From Anaerolineales bacterium (GTDB taxonomy: Bacteria; Chloroflexota; Anaerolineae; Anaerolineales; Villigracilaceae), in assembly GCA_016928525.1 (NCBI GenBank), contig JAFGKO010000368.1:1-15614 (forward strand): a stretch of DNA of 15,614 nt. Direction: 5' to 3'. Below the pieces are notes generated by a model, which saw nothing but the letters and a program-made list of their open reading frames with translations, was not told the origin of the DNA and ran no database searches. This document shows, piece by piece, positions 7,060 through 13,429 of this stretch; the first letter of the stretch is position 1; every line of letters begins with the position of its first letter. The position numbers and the translations under genes were made by a program.

Positions 7060-7437
7060 CTATTCGTCGAAGTCGTCTTCGAACCCCTCGTCATCACCTG
7101 TATCGATCTCATACTCGACCTTTTCGCTGTCGAGGTAGACCCACAGAAGCAACACATGGCCGTCGTCGGTTTCTACATTGCGAGCAGCCAGGATCGGGGC
7201 GGTTTGCTCCATTCCCAGGTCGTTACGGTAGTGAAGCTGGATGGGTGTCTTCCTACGCCAGGCGCGGTAGCAACGCTCGACCAGCGCGGGACCATTAAAG
7301 GTGCGCAGGCGAGTCAGTGCGGTCACGGTCAGGTTTGGGCCTTCGTTGAGGCTCAGGGCCCAGCCGTCCTGTACCTGTTCAAAAACGGGCGGCGGGCCTT
7401 CGATGATTGTAATTTTATCGTCCATAGTTTTTCCCAT
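7060..7437 (-). CDS. Small acidic protein of unknown function
   Basis: From ATG 7437 this encodes 125 residues with no recognised domain. The middle has mixed beta/alpha character with an arginine-rich stretch (CYRAWRRKTPIQLHY) and a hydrophobic strand (HVLLLWVYL). The last 20 or so residues are strongly acidic. No signal peptide or membrane segment is present, so it is probably cytosolic. A longer in-frame start at 7641 would run through the promoter, start and 5' half of the EthD-like gene on the other strand and is rejected. ATG 7425 (MDDK) is an alternative; neither has a clear SD, although GGGA lies before the second. It is divergent from the EthD-like gene and has its own terminator, so it is probably monocistronic. 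Confidence 0.7.
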   Translation of the reverse strand: MGKTMDDKITIIEGPPPVFEQVQDGWALSLNEGPNLTVTALTRLRTFNGPALVERCYRAWRRKTPIQLHYRNDLGMEQTAPILAARNVETDDGHVLLLWVYLDSEKVEYEIDTGDDEGFEDDFDE

Positions 7438-7490
7438 TGCGGCGGTATGATACCACAAAAGGTCTTGTATAATCATTGCAGGAGTCAAAC

Positions 7491-7841
7491 ATGTACAAAT
7501 TGGTGATACTCTTTCTACCGCCCTTTGCCTGGGCGACGTTCGAACAGGGCTGGCAAAAGTTTTTAGGGATGGCCGAGCGAATGCCAGGCCTGCGCAAGGA
7601 AACGGTAAGCGACACTGACGAGCTGATTTTTGGCCCGTCAAGCATGAATTACAAAAAAATCCATGAGTTGTATTTTGACTCCCGCGAGGAATTGGAAGCT
7701 GCGCTCACTTCCGAAGCCGGACAAAAGGCAGGCCAGTGGCTGCAATCCTTCACACAGGGACGCTTTCTGTTGATGATCGCCAAGCATATGGAAGCCACGC
7801 CTGAGCAGTTCAAGAAAGCGCCGGACGCTGACAAACGCTGA
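7491..7841 (+). CDS. EthD-like small protein
   Basis: This 116-residue protein has a pattern of the EthD family, dimeric alpha+beta-barrel proteins: MYKLVILFLPP first strand, AERMPGLRKETVS, then ELYFDSREELEAALTSEAGQKAGQWL and a final strand ending in AKHME. EthD-like proteins are linked to degradation pathways and oxidative chemistry; no substrate can be assigned. SD GGAG sits 6 nt before ATG 7491, which is preferred over an upstream in-frame TTG. TATAAT at 7468-7473 is a good -10 with no matching -35. The last residues DADKR and the TGA are encoded by an interspersed repeat shared with the MttB-family gene. The stop is 12 bp from the convergent pyrD stop. Confidence 0.72.
   Translation: MYKLVILFLPPFAWATFEQGWQKFLGMAERMPGLRKETVSDTDELIFGPSSMNYKKIHELYFDSREELEAALTSEAGQKAGQWLQSFTQGRFLLMIAKHMEATPEQFKKAPDADKR
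7824..7841 (+). repeat. Repeat copy forming the 3' end of the EthD-like gene
   Basis: GACGCTGACAAACGCTGA matches 16 of 18 bases of the minus-strand sequence at 11980-11963, which ends the MttB-family gene. In both genes it is read in the same frame as D-A-D-K-R-stop. Further CGCTGA words continue downstream in both copies. Confidence 0.75.
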
Positions 7842-7853
7842 TCGCGCTGATTT

Positions 7854-8858
7854 TTAGATCGCTTCGACGATCTCCCTGACCAATCCCGGCCCACGATAGA
7901 TCAGGCCGGTATAGACCTGTATAAGCGCCGCCCCCATGTCGAGGCGGCGTTTTGCGTCTTCAGGGGTCATGATGCCGCCCACGGAGACGATGGGGACATG
8001 TCCAGCCACTATCTTGACGATTTTCTCCAGCAGCGCTTCGCTGCGGACTCTGAGCGGGCTACCGCTTAATCCGCCTGTCTCTTCCCGATGCTTTGACCGT
8101 AGCCCCTCACGAGCTAGCGTGGTGTTCGTCGCGATAACGCCGTCCATGCCGGAATCCAGGATTACGCCGAGGGCGTCTTCGAGCTCGTCATCGGTCAGGT
8201 CGGGGGCGAGTTTCACCAAGATGGGTGGTTGAATGTTGAAGGTTGAACGTTGAAGTGAGATTTGGCCGAGTAAGCCTTCGAGCATTGCACGTCCCTGCAA
8301 TCTTCGCAAACCGACGGTGTTCGGTGATGAGATGTTGATGGCCAGGTAATCGGCCAGGGGAGCAAAGGTGCGTATCAACGCGATGTAGTCGCTGGCGGAT
8401 TCTTCGAGCGGGGTGTCTTTGTTTTTCCCTAAGTTCAGACCGAGGATGGTGGACCGCTGACGGCTGACCGCTGAAAGCTGACGGCTGACGAAGTCTGCCC
8501 CCTTTCCCGGAAAGCCCATGCGATTGATGACGGCCTCATCTTCCACCAGCCGGAAGACGCGCGGCTTGGGGTTGCCCGGCTGCGGCCTGGGTGTGACCGT
8601 CCCAACCTCGATATGCCCGAACCCCAGCGAAGACAGTCCGCGTATCGCGATGGCATCTTTGTCATATCCTGCTGCCAACCCAACGGGGTTCTTGAATGTT
8701 AAACCGAAGGCTTCAACAGTTTTTTGGGGCGCAGAATACAATGTCCGCAAGATAGCGTTGATGGGCTGAATCCCGCCAATCCGCATCAGTTGCAAGGTCA
8801 GGTGGTGGGCGACTTCGGGATCGAGACGAAAGAGGAGTGAGCGGAATAACTTGTACAC
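7854..8858 (-). CDS. pyrD: Dihydroorotate dehydrogenase, quinone type (class 2)
   Basis: This 334-residue enzyme oxidises dihydroorotate to orotate with FMN and passes electrons to membrane quinone, the fourth step of pyrimidine synthesis. The N-terminal helices (MYKLFRSLLFRLDPEVAHH) are the class 2 membrane-associating extension. Core motifs are NPVGLAAGYDKD (57-68), GFGHIEVGTVTP, NRMGFPGKGAD, LGLNLGKNKDTP, INISSPNT with the catalytic Ser (about 178), VKLAPDL, ATNTT, TGGLSGSPL, SVGGI and QVYTGLIYRGPGL. The start is GTG 8858, 3 nt after the upstream stop, so translation is probably coupled. Two heptamer repeat arrays lie in frame, at residues about 124-135 and 202-211, in segments that vary in the family; catalytic parts are intact. 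Confidence 0.95.
   Translation of the reverse strand: MYKLFRSLLFRLDPEVAHHLTLQLMRIGGIQPINAILRTLYSAPQKTVEAFGLTFKNPVGLAAGYDKDAIAIRGLSSLGFGHIEVGTVTPRPQPGNPKPRVFRLVEDEAVINRMGFPGKGADFVSRQLSAVSRQRSTILGLNLGKNKDTPLEESASDYIALIRTFAPLADYLAINISSPNTVGLRRLQGRAMLEGLLGQISLQRSTFNIQPPILVKLAPDLTDDELEDALGVILDSGMDGVIATNTTLAREGLRSKHREETGGLSGSPLRVRSEALLEKIVKIVAGHVPIVSVGGIMTPEDAKRRLDMGAALIQVYTGLIYRGPGLVREIVEAI
8227..8254. repeat. Four tandem heptamers (NGTTGAA) inside pyrD
   Basis: Units GGTTGAA, TGTTGAA, GGTTGAA and CGTTGAA are contiguous and exactly in phase. On the pyrD strand they encode QRSTFNIQ and neighbouring residues. Such heptamer arrays are normally intergenic in other genomes. Confidence 0.85.
8454..8488. 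repeat. Five tandem heptamers (NNGCTGA) inside pyrD
   Basis: Units CCGCTGA, CGGCTGA, CCGCTGA, AAGCTGA and CGGCTGA are contiguous. Read on the pyrD strand the array gives a 7-residue protein repeat, VSRQLSA then VSRQRST, because 21 nt is three units and seven codons. Confidence 0.88.
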
Positions 8859-8861
8859 AGT

Positions 8862-9641
8862 TTAGGATGATCCCTTCCCATCCATTGCAAATTTCGTCAA
8901 CAATTCCGCCATCGGCAGGACATATGCCAATCGTTTTTGGGTTTCTGCCAGACTGTTCTCGCGTTCGCGTTTGAGTTCCTCTGCATCCCGGCCCAGGATG
9001 AAAGGATCCTCCCAGGCCAGCCAGTCCACTTCCCGGGTTTTGACCTGCGCCTGGACGTGCAAGATCATCTCGGCCACCATGCTCAAGTCATGTCTTTTGG
9101 TCAGCAGCATGATTTCCTGTAATTGTCCCGCCTGAATGACAAAGTGACACCAGCCATAGTCTAGCGTTTTACCGAAAATGGTCTGCCCGATGCCCGTTAC
9201 AAAGGATTCGAGTTCGAAATAATTCTTTGGGTGTGTCGCCCAGGCGCTTTCAGAACGGTGAAAGATCAAGGGCAAATGCTCTCTACCCAAAGCATCAACA
9301 TCCGCAAGGAACTGCTCCCGATACCCTGTCCGCAAAGCAAAAGCCAGGCGGTCAATAAAACAGAGATGCACAATTTGCTCAGGGTGCGCTGCGGAGGCGG
9401 TCTGACGATAGAGGTAAGCAAAGTGGTCGCCGACAGGCTCTTCCGAATCTGTGGGAAGGAGCTTGAAAAAATCATCCCTTTCCAGTAAGCGGAGGTTCTC
9501 TGGCTGTCCCTCTTGAGTGATTCTGGGAATGGTCAGAAAGGTCCTGTCAAAGTGCCCTTTCAAGTCAGGCAAAATGGCTTGCAAATGGGAGAACATCGCC
9601 CCGTCAGGGTCAACGAAGGGAATTGCGAGGACAGACTTCAT
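8862..9641 (-). CDS. Conserved-looking protein of unknown function upstream of pyrD
   Basis: This 259-residue soluble protein is not recognised. It begins MKSVLAIPFVDPDGAM, followed by a mixed alpha/beta domain. Aromatic- and His-containing segments follow (HLCFIDRLAF, FHRSESAWATHPKNYFELE, DYGWCHFVIQAG). It ends in a charged helical region, about residues 215-250, that could form a coiled coil (EELKRERENSLAETQKRL). No signal peptide or membrane segment is seen. It lies 22 nt after the S51 peptidase stop and 3 nt before the pyrD start, so it is almost certainly co-transcribed with both. The opening phrase about a position and a range of values resembles nucleotide- or sugar-handling enzymes only superficially, and no function is proposed. 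Codon use looks like its neighbours. Confidence 0.8.
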   Translation of the reverse strand: MKSVLAIPFVDPDGAMFSHLQAILPDLKGHFDRTFLTIPRITQEGQPENLRLLERDDFFKLLPTDSEEPVGDHFAYLYRQTASAAHPEQIVHLCFIDRLAFALRTGYREQFLADVDALGREHLPLIFHRSESAWATHPKNYFELESFVTGIGQTIFGKTLDYGWCHFVIQAGQLQEIMLLTKRHDLSMVAEMILHVQAQVKTREVDWLAWEDPFILGRDAEELKRERENSLAETQKRLAYVLPMAELLTKFAMDGKGSS

Positions 9642-9663
9642 TTTTTGTTATCGTGTCCTTTTT

Positions 9664-10347
9664 CTAACCCAGCATAAACCTTTGCCCGTTCTCATACCGC
9701 TCGACATCATTCCCCCGGTATATCGTCGATGCACCGCCTCCTAGCACACGCCAATCTTCGCCTTCATCCAGTATGCCAGTGTACTCATCGATGCCAAGCA
9801 AGGTCACGCCGGGTAATAATGCCTTCAACTTCCCGGCCCAGCTTTTCCCAAACGTATTGTGATGCGGCAGCACGCAGGCATTTGACACCAGGTTCAAACC
9901 CTTTTCCACCTTGCTTCTACCCGGGTCGTAATAATGCTCGCACATCACCATCGCCCCGGCGCTCGACCCGGCGATGACTGCGCCGTTTTCCCAGGCTTCC
10001 AGTGCAGCATCCCAGGCTTGGCTGCCCAGCAGCGTCTGGCCAAGATAGTGCGTGAAGCCGCCCAGCAGGTAAATCAATTTCGCGGCACGGAGTGAGTTTG
10101 CGATTTCGGGGTCATTCGCGCTGGCCTTGTCAATCAGCGGCAGAGACTCCACGTCCCGCGCGCCCAGGCTTTGGAACCAGCGCACGCCGTTGTTCCCGGC
10201 GCGGACGTGGTTATGATCCGGCGCGGCGGCAGTCGGGAGGATGCGGATGGGCGTGCCCGGACCACCGGCCAGTTCGATGGCGCACAGGTCGGGTGCGCGC
10301 ATTGCGCCGCCAAACTCCGCGCCGCCTTCCAGCAGCAGGTAACCCAT
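9664..10347 (-). CDS. Peptidase S51 family protein (cyanophycinase/dipeptidase E-like)
   Basis: This 227-residue protein carries the S51 nucleophile elbow IAGSSAGAMVM with Ser129. Before it are IRILPTAAAPD (34-44) and KLIYLLGGFTHYL (90-102), the strand-turn that precedes the catalytic site in this fold. Family members are cytosolic serine hydrolases cleaving Asp- or beta-Asp-containing peptides; true cyanophycinases are longer, so the substrate is uncertain. ATG 10347 starts 1 nt after the exonuclease stop, with GAGGTG just upstream. A longer in-frame start at 10452 would overlap the WYL domain out of frame and is rejected. It belongs to the tight minus-strand run ending in pyrD. Confidence 0.82.
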   Translation of the reverse strand: MGYLLLEGGAEFGGAMRAPDLCAIELAGGPGTPIRILPTAAAPDHNHVRAGNNGVRWFQSLGARDVESLPLIDKASANDPEIANSLRAAKLIYLLGGFTHYLGQTLLGSQAWDAALEAWENGAVIAGSSAGAMVMCEHYYDPGRSKVEKGLNLVSNACVLPHHNTFGKSWAGKLKALLPGVTLLGIDEYTGILDEGEDWRVLGGGASTIYRGNDVERYENGQRFMLG

Positions 10348-10348
10348 C

Positions 10349-11152
10349 CTACACCTCGACCCCGATCTCGACGATGCGGTCCAGGCGGAAGCTGCGTTCA
10401 GCATTCCGCAAATGGCAATAGGCTTGCAGGTAAAGATAATCTGCCAGACCAATTACCTGATAGGGCGTGATCCAGCGTTTGCTGCGTTGTCCCTTGCCGT
10501 CCACATAGGAGATGCGCAGGCGCTTGCCGCTCTGGATGGCCTCAGCCAGCTCCGTAGGCAGTTGCACACCGTCGTTAGGCCAGGCCGGGGAGTTGTAGAT
10601 ACCGATGAAATCGTCCAATTTGCCGCCAGGCGGTTGGATGGCCTCCAGCATACCGAAGAAGATGCCGCGGTCGGTCAGCGCATCGGCCAGCGCGCGGTGC
10701 GAGACATCCATCGGAACGTGGAAGGCCTCGGCAATCGAAAGCAGCGTGTTCGACGGCAAGTCGAAGCGTTCACGCGCGATGGTCAGCGTGTCGATCAGGT
10801 TGGGGATCTGCACTTCCCGCCCGATGCGGCGGAATTCGCTGTCCAGGAATTGCAGGTCGAACTGCGCGTTGTGGCAGACTACCACCGCGTCACGCAGGTG
10901 GGCGGATACCGCGTCAGCCACGGCTTCGAACGGGGGCGCGCTGGCAAGCTCGGCGTCCGTCAGACCGTTGGTGCTGGCCGCCGCGGGCGAGAGCTCCCGT
11001 TCCGGGTTGACCAGCGTTTCGAACGTCCTCTTGATGCGTTTCCCCTCCGTCAGCACGATGCCCACCTCGCAGATGCGATCGCCGAACCAGGGCGAAAGAC
11101 CGGTGGTCTCCAAATCCAGAAAAGCAAAGCGACAGTTGCTGAGATCAAACAT
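10349..11152 (-). CDS. DnaQ-like (DEDDh) exonuclease fused to a C-terminal WYL domain
   Basis: Residues 1-170 form a DEDDh 3'-5' exonuclease: FLDLETTG with Asp13 and Glu15 (Exo I), HNAQFD with Asp99 (Exo II), and SHRALADA with His152 and Asp157 (Exo III). All metal-binding and catalytic residues are present. After a linker, residues about 203-263 form a WYL domain: GKRLRISYVDGKGQ, ITPYQVIG, DYLYLQAYCHLR and SFRLDRI. WYL domains usually sit in regulators or CRISPR and defence proteins and are thought to sense ligands or nucleic acid; here no HTH is present. The predicted role is a cytosolic nuclease regulated or targeted by its WYL domain, which is inference. Its ATG overlaps the methyltransferase end by 8 nt, and a TAAAAT box lies 6 nt upstream. 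Confidence 0.9.
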   Translation of the reverse strand: MFDLSNCRFAFLDLETTGLSPWFGDRICEVGIVLTEGKRIKRTFETLVNPERELSPAAASTNGLTDAELASAPPFEAVADAVSAHLRDAVVVCHNAQFDLQFLDSEFRRIGREVQIPNLIDTLTIARERFDLPSNTLLSIAEAFHVPMDVSHRALADALTDRGIFFGMLEAIQPPGGKLDDFIGIYNSPAWPNDGVQLPTELAEAIQSGKRLRISYVDGKGQRSKRWITPYQVIGLADYLYLQAYCHLRNAERSFRLDRIVEIGVEV

Positions 11153-11873
11153 GGCCCGATTTTACCCGCTTCCACCAGATGCCGGTGCATTCGGGCAGGA
11201 CTGGTGCCCGAAAGGGTATTTGCCAATTGTTTTCGCGGACTTTTTGACCCATTTCCTCGCCAAAGAAAAACGTGGACAGCTCTACGGCTTCATCGAGCGA
11301 CTCGAAGCGATAATCGGTGCGCATCCAACCGCGCTCGAAGCCTGTCTCCGTTAACCAGTCGAAATACGCCCACAGATGCTCCGGGGGTTTGGGCTTCTCC
11401 GTTCCGGTACCAAGCGACTCGATCAGGATGACCATCCCGTCTGGCCGCAGGATGCGCTGGATTTCATCCAGGCCCGCTTGTAGGTCAAATTGCCAATTTG
11501 ACCCACCCCAGACGGCCAGATAGCAGAAACTCCAGCCAGAGATAACCAGATCCGCGCTCTGGTTCGCTACCGGAACCTGACGATGATCGGCCACGCCAGT
11601 CTCCCAGTTGGACAGCCCCATCTCGCGCAGGGACTTTTCGGCAACTTCCAGCATATGCGCGGATGTATCGAAGGCTTTGATGGAACGCACGCGCGGAGCG
11701 AGCAGGCGGGTCAGGCGGCCTGTCCCCGCGCCGAGTTCGACCACATCTACATGCTTGTTGAGCGGGAAATATTCCTGGATGGCGGCCAGGAGGTTGCCCT
11801 GGTAATCTTCGCGCCGAATCAGGCGCTCGTATTGGTCGGCGTGTGCTTGGTAGACTTCTTTTTCTGTTGGCAT
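11145..11873 (-). CDS. Class I SAM-dependent methyltransferase
   Basis: This 242-residue protein has a Rossmann-type methyltransferase core. Motif I is VVELGAGTGRL (44-54), followed by an acidic post-I residue in AFDTSAHML, then GVADHRQVP and the DLVISGWSF strand. It ends with LRPDGMVILIESLGTG (motif III area) and a C-terminal substrate-binding region. The methyl acceptor cannot be told. The segment around GSNWQFDLQAG is encoded by a 21-bp palindrome and lengthens the loop before DEIQRILRPDG. It is the first gene of the five-gene minus-strand run. TAAAGT preceded by TG lies 6 nt before ATG and no SD is visible, so it may be leaderless. The last 8 nt overlap the exonuclease start. Confidence 0.85.
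   Translation of the reverse strand: MPTEKEVYQAHADQYERLIRREDYQGNLLAAIQEYFPLNKHVDVVELGAGTGRLTRLLAPRVRSIKAFDTSAHMLEVAEKSLREMGLSNWETGVADHRQVPVANQSADLVISGWSFCYLAVWGGSNWQFDLQAGLDEIQRILRPDGMVILIESLGTGTEKPKPPEHLWAYFDWLTETGFERGWMRTDYRFESLDEAVELSTFFFGEEMGQKVRENNWQIPFRAPVLPECTGIWWKRVKSGHV
11483..11503. repeat. 21-bp palindrome inside the methyltransferase gene
   Basis: GGTCAAATTG (11483-11492) and CAATTTGACC (11494-11503) are perfect 10-bp arms around a single C, extendable by 3 bp with one mismatch. It is read in frame as part of SNWQFDL on the minus strand. This word pair resembles an interspersed repeat rather than codon-driven sequence. Confidence 0.75.
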
Positions 11874-11879
11874 GGGGGA

Positions 11880-11885
11880 ACTTTA
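11880..11885 (-). promoter_or_regulatory. Extended -10 element of the methyltransferase gene (leaderless type)
   Basis: TGGTAAAGT reads as an extended -10 (TGn plus TAAAGT) ending 6 nt before ATG 11873. The spacing is the same as for TAAAAT at 7013-7018 and at 11159-11164. It would start the methyltransferase-to-pyrD transcript. Confidence 0.4.
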
Positions 11886-11920
11886 CCAGAGATAAACAGG
11901 GATGAACAGGCTCATAAATT

Positions 11921-11981
11921 GGAACGCAGATACACGCTGATTGCGCGGATTTTCAGCGTTCTTCAGCGTTTATCTGCGTCC
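11921..11981. repeat. Imperfect inverted repeat overlapping the MttB-family stop codon
   Basis: The left arm, 11921-11940 (GGAACGCAGATACACGCTGA), pairs with 11963-11981 except for one extra base and one mismatch. The right arm contains the TGA and the last codons of the MttB-family gene. A short direct repeat, AAACAGG then GAACAGG, lies just to its left at 11894-11910. The family is shared with 7824-7841. Confidence 0.75.
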
Positions 11982-13411
11982 CTGAGGAGAACTTCGTCTG
12001 CCTTCCGCATAATGCTTTCCAGTTTGCCGATGACCTCATCAGGCAGGGGATTCTTTTGCTGGCTGGCGAGAATCTCCTCTACTTTTTCACTGGCTTTATC
12101 ATACAGATCCGGGCGCCCCAGCGCGACCCACTGGTTGAACGGGTTGCGGTCGGCCAGCGCGGGCCTGACGAATTCAGCGCTGCGGGTTGCATTGCGCGTA
12201 TTGCGTTGACCCAGGAAATGCCCGCCCGGCCCAACTGATACGATATCCTCGAAATAGTTCTTTTCTGGCGATATGTCCACCCCCTCCTTAAGACGCTGGC
12301 ACATGCGCGCGATCTCGTCATCCACCACGATCTGCTCCAGCGACATCATATTGCTGGTATCCAACGCGCCGGGGCCCTGGATCAGATCCGCGCCGTTGAG
12401 GACGAGGGGCAGGGTGGTGAGCATCTTTTCCATAACAGCCTGCGGACCGTGTTCCTTGGCATCCGTCAGGCAGCCGGATTGCTCATTGGGCAGGCCGTAG
12501 AACTTCGCCATTTCGCCGGTCGCGCCCGCCTGCAAGACCATTTCGGGTGAGCCTTCCAGGAAGTTGCCGCTTCGAAAGTCCGTGCTGCCGGGAGCGTCGC
12601 CCAGGATGATGGGCGTGCCCGGTTTGGCCAGTTGAAAAAGCACCAACGCGGATAGCGCTTCGGCGTTGGCCATGGCGATGTTGGAAAACAGGCTGGCCGG
12701 ACCGGTGGAGCCAGTGCAGGGCATCGGGTAGACGCAGATGGGCACTTCGTAATCCAGCAGTTCCAGATAGGCATCGCACATGTGCCCCTCCTGTCCAAGC
12801 GGGGGCAAGGTGCAATACACCACAGAATAGATTTTTCTTTCCCGGACCGCATCCGCGCTGCCGAGAACGGCTTCAAGCGCCTCGAGCATAAAAGGGACAT
12901 GTTCAGGCCTTTCCAATTCGTCCTGGATATGCAGCGAGGTGTGCTCGAAGGAAGCGATCGTCGTTTTGACGGTGGCAGACCGCGGGTCGAATTTGTGAAC
13001 CGTGGTGGGCCAGACCAGGGCAGCAAATTGCATCTCGCTGTAGACGCGTAGCAAGTCGATATTGTCCTGAAAATTCGCGATCCGGCGACTACCCGTTTTG
13101 AAGTCCCGGATGTAGATTCCGCCGTTATCCAACACATAACCGCTTTTTGGTGAAGGCAACTCGAAACATTTTTCCGGTGCTCGCGCTCCCAGCGTGAATG
13201 ACTTTGGAGCAGATGCCAGCGCCTGGTCTACCAGTTCTGCAGGAATGCGGGCGATTTGGGTTTCACCGTCAACTTTTGCGCCATGCCTCTCCAGGATCTG
13301 GCATGCTTTCCGGCTGTGACACAGGACTCCGACTCCTTCAAGGATACGAATGCTTTCTTTGTGGATGATTTGTTTTTCGGCCTCGGACAAGATTTGACAC
13401 TGTACCTGCAT
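11963..13411 (-). CDS. MttB-family corrinoid-dependent methyltransferase, non-pyrrolysine type
   Basis: This 482-residue protein belongs to the trimethylamine methyltransferase superfamily. Seen are the N-terminal helix with EILEGVGV-type motif, LDNGGIYIRDFKTGSRR, the barrel strands (SVVYCTLPP, VYPMPCTGSTGPAS, PIILGDAPGSTDFRSG), and the diagnostic C-terminal SVGPGGHFLGQRNT followed by NPFNQW. Classical MttB needs pyrrolysine at an internal UAG. Here the frame is full length without any UAG, as in the MtgB-like glycine betaine or other quaternary-amine methyltransferases, which transfer a methyl group to a corrinoid protein. No corrinoid protein is nearby, so the partner is elsewhere. GAGG lies 11 nt before ATG. 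It follows the iron-sulfur flavoprotein-like gene by 18 nt. Its last five codons come from a repeat. Confidence 0.88.
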   Translation of the reverse strand: MQVQCQILSEAEKQIIHKESIRILEGVGVLCHSRKACQILERHGAKVDGETQIARIPAELVDQALASAPKSFTLGARAPEKCFELPSPKSGYVLDNGGIYIRDFKTGSRRIANFQDNIDLLRVYSEMQFAALVWPTTVHKFDPRSATVKTTIASFEHTSLHIQDELERPEHVPFMLEALEAVLGSADAVRERKIYSVVYCTLPPLGQEGHMCDAYLELLDYEVPICVYPMPCTGSTGPASLFSNIAMANAEALSALVLFQLAKPGTPIILGDAPGSTDFRSGNFLEGSPEMVLQAGATGEMAKFYGLPNEQSGCLTDAKEHGPQAVMEKMLTTLPLVLNGADLIQGPGALDTSNMMSLEQIVVDDEIARMCQRLKEGVDISPEKNYFEDIVSVGPGGHFLGQRNTRNATRSAEFVRPALADRNPFNQWVALGRPDLYDKASEKVEEILASQQKNPLPDEVIGKLESIMRKADEVLLRDADKR

Positions 13412-13429
13412 AGGGCTTTTGCCTCTGTA

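Noticed and set aside
7438..7641. N-terminal extension of the acidic hypothetical protein to ATG 7641
   Set aside because: It would overlap the -10, SD and first 150 bp of the EthD-like gene on the other strand; the extension has no domain character.
10348..10452. N-terminal extension of the S51 peptidase to 10452
   Set aside because: This stretch codes the conserved WYL C-terminus in another frame; ATG 10347 has an SD and gives the family start.
10412..11431. 339-residue plus-strand open frame opposite the exonuclease and methyltransferase
   Set aside because: It is antisense to two genes with intact catalytic motifs; the translation is low-complexity, rich in Arg/Gln/Val, with no family features and no SD.
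11963..13411. Pyrrolysine in the MttB-family protein
   Set aside because: There is no internal TAG; the frame is continuous and full length, as in MtgB-like members.
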